From Nemania diffusa (lineage: Eukaryota; Ascomycota; Sordariomycetes; Xylariales; Xylariaceae): a stretch of 64,000 bases of DNA. Shown in pieces: positions 12,509 to 23,231 of this stretch (positions are counted from its first letter, which is position 1; the number at the start of each line of letters is the position of its first letter). Location: positions 1,302,001 through 1,366,000 of the forward strand of contig JBBPUQ010000002.1 in the NCBI GenBank assembly GCA_038501195.1, written 5' to 3'. The notes below the pieces were generated by a model. That model did not search any database. It was not told where the DNA came from and saw nothing but the letters and a program-made list of their open reading frames with translations. The translations under genes were made by a program, and so were the position numbers.

Positions 12509-12742
12509 ATGTCTCAGCCCAGTTGTGCCACAAACTACTGGGCTTTAGGTTTTGGTTGCCTGTGCATGCTGAATTATGCTCGGGCAGACCAGCTGTTGTG
12601 CACTAGATCATCGGCATCCGGTGCTGCATCCCTAGGCGAATGTCCAAGTTCCGATCTTGCCGACCAAGAATTGTGCACAAGGTCATCGGCATCAATGGTC
12701 TTGGGCATCAACTGTGTCTTCTCGTTGCCTATAACATTTTAA
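12509..12742 (+). CDS. Possible small secreted peptide precursor with internal repeat (speculative)
   Basis: A 77-codon frame with its own ATG lies about 460 bp upstream of UstYa-like gene 1. It opens with a short polar start and a moderately hydrophobic stretch ending MLNYARA, which could be a weak signal peptide. It then contains two similar blocks, DQLLCTRSSAS and DQELCTRSSAS, 25 residues apart. The layout loosely recalls repeated-core RiPP precursors, and the position suits one, but there are no Lys-Arg Kex2 sites between the repeats and no Tyr-rich core. It may equally be chance or a decayed repeat. I do not recognise the sequence. Confidence 0.2.
   Translation: MSQPSCATNYWALGFGCLCMLNYARADQLLCTRSSASGAASLGECPSSDLADQELCTRSSASMVLGINCVFSLPITF
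12587..12693. repeat. Imperfect 32-bp direct repeat
   Basis: Bases 12587-12618 and 12662-12693 match at 26 of 32 positions, 75 bp apart (25 codons). Both copies share TTGTGCAC and TCATCGGCATC. Confidence 0.7.
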
Positions 12743-13199
12743 ATGAGCTTCATCTTCATTGTGAAATAAGTAGCATCGATAACGTACGTTTGAACATGGG
12801 ACCAGCAATGGCCATGCCAAAAAGAGCGAACATAAATAGGTAACGCATTGTTGGACTGATCAGCTACCTTCAGGGTGGTTTTGAATTGATGGTTGTCAGG
12901 AGGTCACAGATATGAGAGTGGCATCAAGCCTGTATTTGAACAAATCTAGCATCAGAAAAGTGGTGACCCTGGCAACCCCATCAGATTATACTTGGCTGCA
13001 CGTAAGTTGCTACACAACCTAATGGGGAAGTACAATGCGGAACTAGATAGATAGGTTGAACTCTTCATACAGACCACGCAAGTCGACCCTATTGCATGCC
13101 GACAAGACTTGTAATTCTTGTAAAATCCCTTGCCCTGAGCCTACTGGCGTATTCTTTTGGAGCCATAACATATGCCACCCGTAGAGCCGATTGTACACC

Positions 13200-14006
13200 A
13201 TGGGCTCTCACTCGTTAGACGAGAATGAACAGGGCGAATCCCTTCTGCCCAAAATTGTGGACAAACGTACTACAATCAGTGGGGCATCTTGGGCCAAACT
13301 TCTGTGTCAATGGATTGGCATAGCATGCATAGTAACAATATCACTTGGTATCGGGTATCTTCTTGGCCTCGATCGTTTACGAGAGAGGGACACCGTTCAC
13401 TTTGGACTTCCATGTAAGCAACTGCATTCCAATGGTTTGACCTGAGACTGACTTCAGCAAGTACCCGCTGGATTACTACATACTAGCTGGCAACACAACC
13501 TCACGTTTACCCAGATACCATCACCATCATCAGAAGCCGCATGGAACTCGATCATTCCCATCGGTCGAGGGTTTGTGCATCATTCTCAACTAGCCCCGTT
13601 CATCTCAAATATTGCTGTCTTCCATCAACTGCACTGTCTTGTAAGGTTATATTTCAGCTCTAACGCAACTCATACTAATTATCTATAGCACGCTGTCATC
13701 GTGGGATATTATGATGCGCTCGCGAGACCACCGACTACGAGTGCTGGCGACATCCCCGACTTTGATAATATGACCTCAACAAGAATAGCTCCTTTCCATA
13801 TACGACATTGCTTCGACTATCTGAGACAAGCCATTATGTGCGCTGCTGATACGAACCTTGAGGTATTGGATCGAGATACACATCTCACTAATGGATGGGG
13901 CCAGCCTAAGCTCTGTCGGGATTATGAGCAGATTTTTGCTTGGGCAGAACAGTTTGCTAACTCATCTGATACTGGGATTGTTACTGAGACGGTGTGGGTA
14001 ACCTGA
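13200..14006 (+). CDS. UstYa-like oxidase 1 (DUF3328)
   Basis: Three exons: 13200-13413, 13462-13640 and 13689-14006 (introns 48 bp each), giving 236 aa. A short cytosolic N-terminus is followed by one TM helix (about residues 32-58) and a lumenal domain. Both diagnostic HxxHC motifs are present: HQLHC at 126-130 and HIRHC at 168-172, the latter inside HIRHCFDYLRQAIMCAADTN. UstYa-family proteins are thought to be metal-dependent oxidases that cyclise or oxidise peptide side chains in RiPP (ustiloxin, phomopsin, asperipin) and some NRPS (cyclochlorotine) pathways. The last codons are odd: bases from 13985 on belong to an inserted MITE, so the final residues ETVWVT and the TGA come from the transposon. 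Without the insertion the frame would read through the TTAC target site to a TAG, ending ...GIVT. The gene is convergent with UstYa-like oxidase 2. Confidence 0.9.
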
Positions 14007-14258
14007 CCACATGGGGGTTAGGTTGATTAGGTCATCAAGACTTAGTTCTTCTTTTCTTTTATTTAAGATAGTTAGCCCATGCCAGTCAGAGATAGTTGGC
14101 ACGCCTCTCACGCGGCCCCCTTTGGGGGACCGCTACGCCCGAATATACATTTGCGTCACTTATTTACTATTCTTCTAAGCCTCAAATCTCTAGAAGTGAT
14201 CTACATGACCGTGGTCAGTCCTCTAGAGTGTGTAGTGTGTGTTACATACTTCGTTTCA
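13985..14258 (-). mobile_element. MITE family A, full copy (274 bp) with TTAC target duplication
   Basis: Flanked by TTAC at 13981-13984 and 14259-14262. It begins TGAGACGGTGTGG and ends ...CTTCGTTTCA, so the ends are inverted TGARAC-type repeats. Its body shares GATTAGGTC and CTCTAGAGGACTG-type blocks (reverse complement) with the copies at 58.7 and 63.0 kb. No coding capacity; non-autonomous DNA transposon. Confidence 0.85.
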
Positions 14259-14365
14259 TTACATAGTTAAATAAATAAATCGATACAGTCAAGCGGATTG
14301 CGAGTCTTCAATTCACGATGTGAAATGGTGTACAGTGATAGATTACTGTGGTCTCAAAGTATCAT

Positions 14366-15386
14366 TCAATATTCAAATTGCGAATAATCAGACATGTCAA
14401 CCTTTCGTTGCCTTGCCCAATTGTCTAGTGTATTCCAATCAACGCACTCATTATCAGTATACACCCTTGAAGTTGGAACGCCGTCTCTCCAGAAAAATGT
14501 TCCTAGAGTTGTGTCGCCTCGACACATAGCTGATTCTCGCCAGTACTCGAGACAGTGGTCTGTTTGTCAGCGAATACACCGTATGGACGCCTATATATAT
14601 AATGAGAGCTTACCAATATGAGCATCTTCCCTTACTTTGTCTGCAGCGGTCATATTTGGGTAATAATACTCCATCGACAAATATCGCCTTACACGTTTCT
14701 ATAGCCGTTTGCGATTAGGCAAGACAGACATATACTGGCATAAACAATATATCGGCTGAACTTACAACGCAGTGTAGTTCGTGATAAACAGCCAGCTCAG
14801 CTATGTAGCCAGATCCGTCTTTAAACGCGATTGTGCTATTGCCTTCGCTGAAACGATTGAGCTCACTACCGGATACTTTGATCGTAATTGCTAGGTACTA
14901 TGAGATCAAGCTTTATTTAGAAGTGATAGGTAAGAGTACGTACGGGCTATAATTTTACGCCATGCTTCATCAAGCTCTGGTCGAGGCTTGCCAGTAAAAG
15001 GGTTCGGCCCGTCGATATCCCGCCAGAGACGCTTCTTGACATATCGAATTGCGCTCGTGGCCGGAGCTACAACATCAAGGCTGAATGAGCCTATGTCTCT
15101 ATACAAGATGGTGCCAGAAGAAAATTGACAACTCACAGTATATCAACTTGGGGCGGACGCAGTCAGAGACATCTTGTCGTATTTCTTGTGACATAGCTTT
15201 CCGCCATAGGACACAGAATGAGATATTGGAGATAATCAAGAGTACGACGACGATTGCGTATGCTATACCGGACTTGCAGTTGGGTGTCCGCAGACTACCC
15301 CTATTTTTGAAATTTCTAGAGTCCGAATATTCCCTATCATCCTCCGTATCAGGCTGTAAGTGGTGATATTTTACTGAGGAATTCAT
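14366..15386 (-). CDS. UstYa-like oxidase 2 (DUF3328)
   Basis: Five exons with consistent phases: 15386-15137, 15096-14944, 14890-14766, 14698-14614 and 14559-14366, giving 268 aa. A 45-residue cytosolic N-terminus precedes a single TM helix (AYAIVVVLLIISNISFCVLW). The lumenal domain contains the family's APATSAIRY segment, a conserved W..DELDEAW-like stretch (PRPELDEAWRKI), then HELHC at 171-175 and HIDHC at 203-207 followed by LEYWRESAMCRGDTTLGTFF, the canonical UstYa C-terminal signature. Presumed metal-dependent oxidase in a peptide natural-product pathway; substrate unknown. The first intron is only 40 bp (15097-15136), so that acceptor is less certain. Convergent with UstYa-1 and divergent from the short-chain reductase at 15985. 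Confidence 0.9.
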
Positions 15387-15984
15387 TTAGGCTTAACTGT
15401 CGACGAAAGTAATCACGATGGGGATCAAGCGCAGGTCTACTATAGACTAGTTTAACTAGGTGAAATGCTGTAGAATAGATACTTGTTGTTGAGTGTCTAC
15501 TTGTTAGTTTGTGGTGCAGAACCGTCTGCGTCTAACCGCCTGATAACGATGCAACTCTGCTGAAGGTGCATAATTACCACAATAGTACGCTGCTATCTCT
15601 AGCCAATTATATGGCTACGTCATGTCAAATCAAGTAGGAGAACATTCCGGGATGTAACGGCAACAGTATGCGGGCATGCGACGGTCGGCGATAAGGGGGT
15701 GTCCGGCAATCCGCCGGTCATTTGTCGTTTCTTCATTATTTGCTTTTTTTCTATCCCTAGGACTGCTATATTTATAATGTACATGGTTACGTGTACTGCA
15801 ACCATGGAACAAGCGGTGGCGCAGAACAGTCAAATTTCCAATTACGTACTACAATCAGTTAGAACAAAGATGTAGCGGAGAGCGAAATATTGAATGAGTC
15901 CGAACTCGTTTCTTATTACCAATTTTCACTCCAACAATTCCTAGGAACTAGCAAGACTGTCCCAATACTGTCTCCGCGTACGAC
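15387..15984. promoter_or_regulatory. Shared divergent intergenic region between UstYa-2 and SDR
   Basis: A 598-bp gap between two divergently transcribed genes; it must hold both promoters. No recognisable operator was identified. Confidence 0.4.
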
Positions 15985-17000
15985 ATGGCCTCGGTCCCAA
16001 ATACCCCCACGACCGTCCTCATTACGGGCGCCAACAAAGGTGGGCCACACTACCGCTCTCTCTTTCCAGCGTTCGGCCTTGCGAAGGCTACTGGGGTTAA
16101 ATGGCACATACTCATATTGCTTAGGTCATGGAAAAGCCCTGGCAACTCGGTTCTTGCTCCAGCCGAATACTGTGGTCATTTGTGCTGTGCGCAACCCCAC
16201 AGATGCCACGAGCCAGTCGTTATCACAGCTCTCTCTCGGGACCGGCAGTCAACTCATCATCGTCAAAATTGACTCTACGGTGGATTCAGACGCGCAGGAC
16301 GCTGTCAAGCTCATCCAAAATGAGCATGGTATAGCCAAATTAGACATTGTCATAGCGAATGCTGGCTATGGTACCGTTTACGGCGATTTATCTCAGGTCG
16401 AGCCAGATGATGTTCGGCGTAGTGTAGAGGTCAATGTCGTCGGTGAGTGTGTTTCGGTATGCATAGTTGATGTTAGTTCTTATCAACCCTTCCAGGCCCC
16501 CTATGTCTTTTCAAAGCTACACGAGCCCTTCTCGAGGCCGGCCAGCGGCCCCGATTTGTGCTCATAGGCACGCCGATAGCCAGCATCGGAGCCATGGAGG
16601 ACTCGCCCTGGCCTATGGCTGCGTACGGCATGAGTAAAGCTGCCGCACATTACCTCACGAGAAAGGTGCACTGCGAGAGCCCAAGCATCACCGCCTTTGT
16701 CGTGGACCCTGGGTAAGAAGACCTTGTCGTCCTACGAGTTCTACCTCTTGCTGATGAAGATGGCGTAGATTCATGCAAACAGATACAGGGAACACAGGGG
16801 CACGCCACTTTGGGTACAAGGAAGCATTCGTACCAGTTGACGTAGCTGCCGATTTTACCTTTAGTCAGGTCAGTCCGTAACCACCTGGATAACCACTTCA
16901 AGGTTGTGCTAAATACATGCAGATTGTAAATGCAACGCGAGAGAAAACTTCGGGCAAATTCGTCACTATTGATGAGAAGAAAGAGTTCAATGAGTGGTAA
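15985..17000 (+). CDS. Short-chain dehydrogenase/reductase, NorA-like ketoreductase
   Basis: Five exons: 15985-16039, 16125-16442, 16496-16712, 16769-16868 and 16923-17000, all phases consistent, giving 255 aa. The Rossmann start is VLITGANKGHGKALA (TGxxxGxG). Further landmarks are DIVIANAGYG (NAG motif), the catalytic region with IGTPIASIG and YGMSKAAAHYL (Tyr and Lys of YxxxK), and FVVDPG followed by GFMQTDTGN. This pattern fits the sniffer/NorA-like carbonyl reductases common in fungal polyketide and toxin clusters: NAD(P)H-dependent reduction of a keto or aldehyde group. The gene is intact. It ends 63 bp from the convergent methyltransferase. Confidence 0.9.
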
Positions 17001-17063
17001 TTAAGTCGATAGTAGTGAAGGAGATATGAAACATGTGCTTCTTCGGTGTCCAAACCCCTCAAT

Positions 17064-18056
17064 CTAGACTTCTTCTGCTTTCTCTGCTAGGATAAGGACT
17101 GCCGGCCACGATAGTGACGTTTCTACTTCACGTCCGCCCATTGCCTCCGATAGTTTCTCAAATAGCAGCTCCATCTCCTCATCTAGACCATTCAGCGCTT
17201 CAGGCTTCGGGAAACTTGCCCTCACAAACTTTCTTATCATTGATACGTTCCAGCTAACTTTCCAGAAAGCAGGATCGCGTGCCTGAGTGACTACTTCGTC
17301 CTGTGCTACGCTGATGGTGGGTTCGATTAAGAAGTCGCACGCATGAGGGGTGAAGAATGATAACCTGGCATGAGAATTCCATTTATGCCGACGCACATTT
17401 CTCCATTTCTCGTGAGAAAAGGGAATATAATCGAGCCAACTAAACATTCCATCAGCAGCACGCTTCCAGCTCGCCCTCCAAGCCTCACCCCCATCGCTGA
17501 TCACCGCACGAAAATTGCGGTCCATGATAGAGTCAAGAATTGGCTGGCATTTTGGGGCGATATCTTGTTCAGTAAAGAACGGAGGCCCATAGAACCAAAT
17601 GGCCAGAGTTCCACGAGGTTGTAACAAGGCGAATATGTTATCTAGCGCGATTTGAGTATCCAGCAATGGGAACGTTTCGGCGCATGTGATGAGGTCGAAT
17701 GTTTGGGGCGGTTGATGTTGAAGTAGATCCTCTCCTGATGACACAATGTAAGAAAGGCGTTCCGCTGAGACGTGTGCGTATCGGTGTCGAGCGAATGCTA
17801 AGCTTTTTGGGTCATTGTCGCTAGCGACAACATGTTTGAACTGCTCAGCTAAAACCCCAATAGCAGATCCCGAGCCGGTACCAATATCAAGGGCATTTTC
17901 CCAAAGGTCAGAATGACTGCGATGGTAGTCATAAATCCGTTGAAATATGCTCTGATCGTAAATGGGCCGCGTAGCAATATATTCATCCCAGTATGCAGGT
18001 TCGACGTCTTGCAATTTCCAGAACAACGAATCGTCCTTTAAGCCCGCAGCATCCAT
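17064..18056 (-). CDS. SAM-dependent methyltransferase (Crg1/TMT1-like, class I)
   Basis: Intronless, 330 aa from the ATG at 18056 (the open frame extends upstream but without an ATG). SAM-binding motif I is ALDIGTGSGSAIGVLA (about residues 53-68), followed by VVASDNDPKSL (acidic loop), SSGEDLL, and FDLITCAETFPLLD (motif IV region). The C-terminal half is helical with many Trp residues, as in the yeast Crg1 / trans-aconitate methyltransferase group. It likely transfers a methyl group to a small-molecule O or carboxylate; the substrate is unknown. It is divergent from the GMC oxidoreductase with a 743-bp shared upstream region, and convergent with the SDR. Confidence 0.88.
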   Translation of the reverse strand: MDAAGLKDDSLFWKLQDVEPAYWDEYIATRPIYDQSIFQRIYDYHRSHSDLWENALDIGTGSGSAIGVLAEQFKHVVASDNDPKSLAFARHRYAHVSAERLSYIVSSGEDLLQHQPPQTFDLITCAETFPLLDTQIALDNIFALLQPRGTLAIWFYGPPFFTEQDIAPKCQPILDSIMDRNFRAVISDGGEAWRASWKRAADGMFSWLDYIPFSHEKWRNVRRHKWNSHARLSFFTPHACDFLIEPTISVAQDEVVTQARDPAFWKVSWNVSMIRKFVRASFPKPEALNGLDEEMELLFEKLSEAMGGREVETSLSWPAVLILAEKAEEV

Positions 18057-18799
18057 AACGGGTGTAGAAACATGAATTAGCTTTGAAGATCGTATGTACA
18101 GAAATAACAAAAGTTTGGTTCTCTAGATAGCTTATGTATTATTTATACCGTTACGCCTACATATTCGGCCATATACCTAAAGCATTAGAACTGCAATCTG
18201 CAGTCCCCTGGTCTTTTGACGCAGTGGCTACGGCGTGTGCGTACGCTAGAAAGTCCCAATATCTGCGCTGTTTAATATACACTTTAATTAAAACATGTAA
18301 TAAATTAAACAAATTTATATAATTTATTCTAAATTATTGAAGTTTCAAGTATCATATTTATATGATTTTTTACAACTTTTATTGCTTAGGACTCTGGCTT
18401 TTTTTAATAATAGTAGCATCTTTTCTAGTTTCACCCCTATGCTTGTTGTTGGTTTCCCTTTGTTGCCCTTTTAGTGACAGGTCCCCTCTTATTTATAACA
18501 AAAAAAGAAATGAGACATCCTACCCCATGCAGGTTAGCCGGCTAGACGAGAAATAGGCCATAGCATGAACATTTTCTTATTGGGGGCGGGCGGCGAGGGA
18601 GCATACAAAAGTACTGTCCTGTGGTTGCAGCATGCGCAGTCCTGTAACACCCTACCTAAGTTTAGATTACCCCTCTAGGGGGTGTAAAATATATGTGGCG
18701 GATTCAACGATTCTCTTCCTTTCTCCTACATTTTATCGTATTATCTATTACCGCCTCTAGTATTTTATTCACCTGCTCTTCACCATCGCCACTCTCAAT
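18057..18799. promoter_or_regulatory. Shared divergent promoter region with an AT-rich patch
   Basis: Lies between divergent methyltransferase and GMC oxidoreductase genes. A strongly AT-rich patch occupies about 18270-18420. No specific operator was recognised. Confidence 0.4.
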
Positions 18800-20428
18800 A
18801 TGGCTACTCCAACGACTGCAGACTATATCATTGTGGGTGGCGGCTTGACGGGGTGTGTTATAGCTTCCCGCCTCAGCCAAAGCTCACAAAAGCCCAAGGT
18901 AGTCCTGTTGGAAGCAGGCTCCGACCCATCCGGCAACGACGCTGCTAAAACCTTCTTGACCGGCCTAGGTCTTCTTGGGGGTGAGTTCGATTACTCTTAC
19001 CAAAGCGACCCCGTGGCAACAACAGCGAACAGAGTGCACAGCCTCAATGCAGGCAAAGCCCTCGGTGGGGGAAGTCTATTGAACTTTGGAGGTTGGCTTC
19101 AAGCCGACTCTGCTGATTACGATGAGTGGGCAAAACTAGTTGAGGATAAACGGTGGAGTTACGAAGGTCTCAAACCCTGGTTTCGCAAAACCGAGAAATT
19201 CTACGGCTTGGAGGCGGACACTGATGAGCACGGCTCTAACGGCCCCATGTACGTCACCTCTGTTTCTGCTGCAGAATCAGGCGCACGTATATATCCTCTC
19301 CGCGAACCTGTGAAGCAGGGGTGGGACGAACTTGGAGTGCCTCTTAATCTCGACAAGAAACATGGCAACATTACAGGTTTGACTGAGATGTGGGAAAACG
19401 CTCGCGATGGTATGAGGCAGCCATCAAACATCGTTTATCCCCTTAATGGCGTCGAGGTCTTCACCAATACTGCAGTCCATAAGGTCACTTTTACAGACGG
19501 CACTGCCGACGGAGTAATCCTGAGCGATGGCCGCAGATTTACCGCTCGAAAAGAAGTTATCCTCTGCGCCGGCGCATATGGAACCCCGCAAGTCCTTATG
19601 CGTTCTGGCGTTGGCCCGTCTTCCGTTCTCAAAGAGCACGGGATCCCCATTGTCCATGAAGCTCCCAGCGTGGGCGAGAACCTACACGATCATTTTGCTA
19701 TATACCTCGCTTTTCGTCTCCGTGATCCGTCCCTTGGATACGCGATGGGCCATCCATCTTGGGCGGAGAATATGGCTTTGTTCAAAGGGCTCCCGTGGGA
19801 TTGGATTGTTAACGCGCCTCTCCCAGCCGAGGTGATTGAAAAGCACGGCATCGAAGCGGAAGACCGCGGTCGCAGCCTCTACGAAGTAATTACTTTATAC
19901 CTAGCACCTGGCCTACCGGGAATTGCTGTTGACGGCAACCACATTGCCACCTCGACCATGTTGCTGCGTCCAACTTCTCGGGGAAAGGTCTCACTCCAAT
20001 CCGACGATGCGAAAGCGCCCCCGCGTATTCAGCCCAATTACCTTGACACGTCGTTCGACCGCGACACTCTGATACACGCGACGCGCCAGACCTTGAAACT
20101 CATGTTGGCAACCAGCTCAATGAGTGGTATTGTTGAGGGCGAAACCCCGCCGTCCGGGGAGGGTTTGGACGGACTTCAACCACTCACGGCAGATTCTACC
20201 GATAAGGAAATTGAAGAAAGAATCCGACGCACGGGAATGCAGCATCATCACTCTGGGGGTACAGCGGCAATGGGAAAGGTAGTTGACGTGGAAGGCAGGG
20301 TGATGGGAGTGAAGAACTTACGCTGTGCGGACGCAAGCATAGTCCCGATTCCACTCGGCGGACATCCCCAAGCGACCCTCTACCCCATGGCTGAGCAATT
20401 GGCTTCCCTGATTATTGGAGACATGTGA
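18800..20428 (+). CDS. GMC-family FAD oxidoreductase
   Basis: Intronless, 542 aa. The N-terminal dinucleotide fold is DYIIVGGGLTGCVIASRL with LLEAG at the end of the second strand. The GMC signature region KALGGGSLLNFGGWLQ follows (about residues 95-110). The C-terminal active site is QHHHSGGTAAMG (about 480-491; catalytic His) and GGHPQATLYPMAEQ (about 522-535; second His). Length is usual for the family. There is no signal peptide, so it is probably intracellular. It oxidises alcohols or aldehydes using FAD, with O2 or another acceptor. Neighbours (methyltransferase, MFS pump, UstYa proteins) suggest a tailoring role. Intact; the exact substrate cannot be inferred. Confidence 0.93.
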   Translation: MATPTTADYIIVGGGLTGCVIASRLSQSSQKPKVVLLEAGSDPSGNDAAKTFLTGLGLLGGEFDYSYQSDPVATTANRVHSLNAGKALGGGSLLNFGGWLQADSADYDEWAKLVEDKRWSYEGLKPWFRKTEKFYGLEADTDEHGSNGPMYVTSVSAAESGARIYPLREPVKQGWDELGVPLNLDKKHGNITGLTEMWENARDGMRQPSNIVYPLNGVEVFTNTAVHKVTFTDGTADGVILSDGRRFTARKEVILCAGAYGTPQVLMRSGVGPSSVLKEHGIPIVHEAPSVGENLHDHFAIYLAFRLRDPSLGYAMGHPSWAENMALFKGLPWDWIVNAPLPAEVIEKHGIEAEDRGRSLYEVITLYLAPGLPGIAVDGNHIATSTMLLRPTSRGKVSLQSDDAKAPPRIQPNYLDTSFDRDTLIHATRQTLKLMLATSSMSGIVEGETPPSGEGLDGLQPLTADSTDKEIEERIRRTGMQHHHSGGTAAMGKVVDVEGRVMGVKNLRCADASIVPIPLGGHPQATLYPMAEQLASLIIGDM

Positions 20429-20952
20429 GACATGAGTGGAAACTCATTCTAAGATAGCATTTCGCCTTCGAAATCATTAGAATATTCATGTTGGCCTCCC
20501 AATTGCCGTTTATCGCACTGTGGTTGTTGGTGACTTGTCCTTGAAGGTGCAGACCCCCCTGCGTAATAGGCGAAGTCCTATTGGTAGCGCGTTTTAAAAA
20601 AAGTATACGCATTTTTCGGAGTACGGTCGTTTCAGTATTCTCAATACTATGAAGGCTAATTACTAGGTCAAGATTTCTTACAGAGACTGGGTTCTAAACG
20701 TTGGAAGGAGAATGACATATAGAGGAACGTAAATATCATATCGTTCAAGTGAATGAGGGTTGAATGATTAACAGGCATGAGTTATCTTTGACGAGGTTTG
20801 GAAACACAGGATCTTCGACAATTCTCTATCATGTCATTGCTCGTGAACAGTTACACCCGCGACAGCGCACGGTCAAGCAGCTAGTTATCAACCGATTTTA
20901 TATACCAACTACCCAGGATTCAGTTGTAAATCACGAAAACCCCAGCGGACAA
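20429..20952. other. Convergent 3' intergenic region
   Basis: Between the ends of the GMC and DHA1 transporter genes. Nothing beyond 3' flanks was recognised. Confidence 0.4.
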
Positions 20953-23231
20953 TCACTTTGATCTATTGTCAGTGCGATGTCTGCCAATCGCCCTCAGCTT
21001 CTCACCCCAAAGCCACAGACACGCCGGCACCGGGAACGCGAGGACGATGAATATAAGCGCAAGCAGGCTGTTGCCCCAGCCGTAGTCCAAGGTCCCGTAG
21101 AGCTTCGGGGCGAAGATGGGGAAGACGAAGCCGAGGATCTGCGATAGTACGCGAACCGCCGCGACGGCCGAGGCGCCGTACTCTTTGAATTCGTCGAGGA
21201 TGTACGCATTGAGGGCCTGAGAGTACTGGATTGGCGGATTAGCAAGCGCAATGGCGAGGTGGGATGAAGAAGAAACTATATTCGACTAGCAGAAGGAAGT
21301 ATGAACACCCCGAAAACGTCTTAAATCTCGTTTGCAAAGGAATAAGAAAGACTAAGTCCAACTCGGGGGCGGGTGTGTTCTATTCTGCTACCTGCCGGAT
21401 ACAGACTCTCGTGGGCGATGTGGGTTGGCAGAGGGGACTCACTATAAAACTACCCATGGTGAATACAGCCGCTCCGATGTCGACAACAATCCAATGGTAG
21501 TGGTATTGGGCACTCCACCCGTACCAGAACAAGCCGGATGGCATGAGGAGGACGCCGGGAATCACTGTTGAATTTCGCAAGTTAGTATAGGCGTGTTTAA
21601 GCCGGGTTCTCGTTTTGGAAGCGTGTGTAGTGAAATTTGTTATTAGAACGGAGTAAGTACCGAATGGGTGTCGGCGACAACGTCATGGAAAAGGAGAAAT
21701 GAAAGTGTGTATCATACTGTACGGGACGCGATACTCGGGCTTCCCCGGCGGGAGCTTTCCACCATCGGCCATCCCAGATTGGCGGGCGTGTCGCTCGCGC
21801 AGGCGGCGGTACACCCAGTCCATCGCGCGGCCGCCGACCTGCGTCGCCAGGCTGATCCCCACGGAGATGGAGATGTAGTGCAGGCTGCTCGACAGCTTCG
21901 ACTCGCCGTACCGCTCGACCCAGAGCTGCGCGAAGGTGGACAGCATCAGCGTGTAGATGCCGAAGGCCAGGCCCATGTTGAGGGTGACGATGTGCATGAT
22001 GGGGCGGTAGAGGAGGATCTGGAACGGTCGGAGCATGTTGACGCGCAGCCGCGAGAAGAAGTCGCGCCAGAACCCCCACCGGCCCATCCCCATCGGTGAT
22101 GATAGTGTTGTTTGATCGAGCCGCTCTAGAACTGCTGCTTTTCGACGTAATAGTATTGGCGTATAGGTTTCCCGCAGGATGAGAATGCCGATCGCTAGCA
22201 CGACTGTGTCGATGATGCTGACGATGTAGAAGAGCCACGGCCAGTCAATGAGCTGGCTGACCAAACCTCCAATAATCGGCCCCAGGGCAGGCCCTAGGTA
22301 AGGCAAGAGACCGGCAATGGCAAGAGACTTGCCGCGATCTTTCTCGTGGAACATATCCGTCATGACGGGTCCGGCAAGCTATAGCAGTTAGCATACATAA
22401 CAATCGAAGGTTCACTAAATTTGTATAGGTTAAAAGTAAGAAGGCATACCGTGTTACCAACACTGGCACCAAAGGCAGCCACTGCAATATCTAGAGTCAG
22501 TCATTGCTGTCCTAAGTGTGAGTTGGAAGTATTCGCGAACTGTAAAAAGGTGCGAACATATGCGTATATAGCTCAAGTATAAGAGAGCCTATAATCTGAG
22601 GAATGGTGTAAGAAGTAAAAGACTTCGACAATAACTTACAGAGCCGCCCGGCGATCATGAGACCTTTGGAGTAGCCGACTGGGCAGAGTGAATTCCACAA
22701 TATGAACCACACATTCGACGCAATCCAGATATTTCTTCGCCCGTTCATCTCGCTGATGGCGGCAATGGGAAAGGGGCCGAAGGCAAGCCCGAGGAAGTAT
22801 ACCGAGAAGCTGATCTGCGCCGTCGTCGGGTCGAGGTGGAGGTCTCTCGCGATGTCCCCCAGGGCCGCCGCTGTGACACTCGCCGTCACTAACGTCACGA
22901 GCGCACCAAGTCCCATAACGATGCCGATTGATACCTTCTTCCTCGAGGGCCAGTTATATGGGTCCTCTGGATCATCCGGGCCGTCCCATGTTGCCTAGAA
23001 GAGAGAACTACGATTAGGTTCGTCTCTAGATTGCATGGAAGAGTTAGAATAGGGATCATCATGACTTACACCGTACTGCTTCTGCAATCTCTCTAGATGC
23101 TGTAGAGCTTCGTCGGCATCATTTGTCGGTGGGATTGCTTCTACATCGACAGAGTCCCCGTTCGTTGTCTTCTCATTCTCCACCACCAATCCTGTGTTCG
23201 CCTGGGCCACCTTCTCTCCCGCAACAAGCAT
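20953..23231 (-). CDS. MFS multidrug transporter, DHA1 family (12 TM)
   Basis: Six exons: 23231-23070, 22994-22640, 22481-22450, 22378-21718, 21564-21443 and 21225-20953, all phases consistent, giving 534 aa. A polar N-terminus leads to the YNWPSRKK box typical of fungal DHA1 pumps; then FGPFPIAAISEMNGRRNIW (motif A region), RGKSLAIAGLLPYLGPALGP (motif C), PEYRVPYMIPGVLLMPSGLF, and a last exon with YILDEFKEYGASAVAAVRV and the GWGNSLLALIF helix. The 32-bp third exon and the 217-bp last intron are the least certain. Function: plasma-membrane proton antiport of small molecules, plausibly export of the local cluster product. The first and last coding parts differ in GC content from the middle (see findings). 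Confidence 0.87.

Noticed and set aside
21597..22238. Long minus-strand and plus-strand frames overlapping the MFS gene
   Set aside because: Shadow frames of the GC-rich part of the transporter; the transporter frame carries the family motifs.
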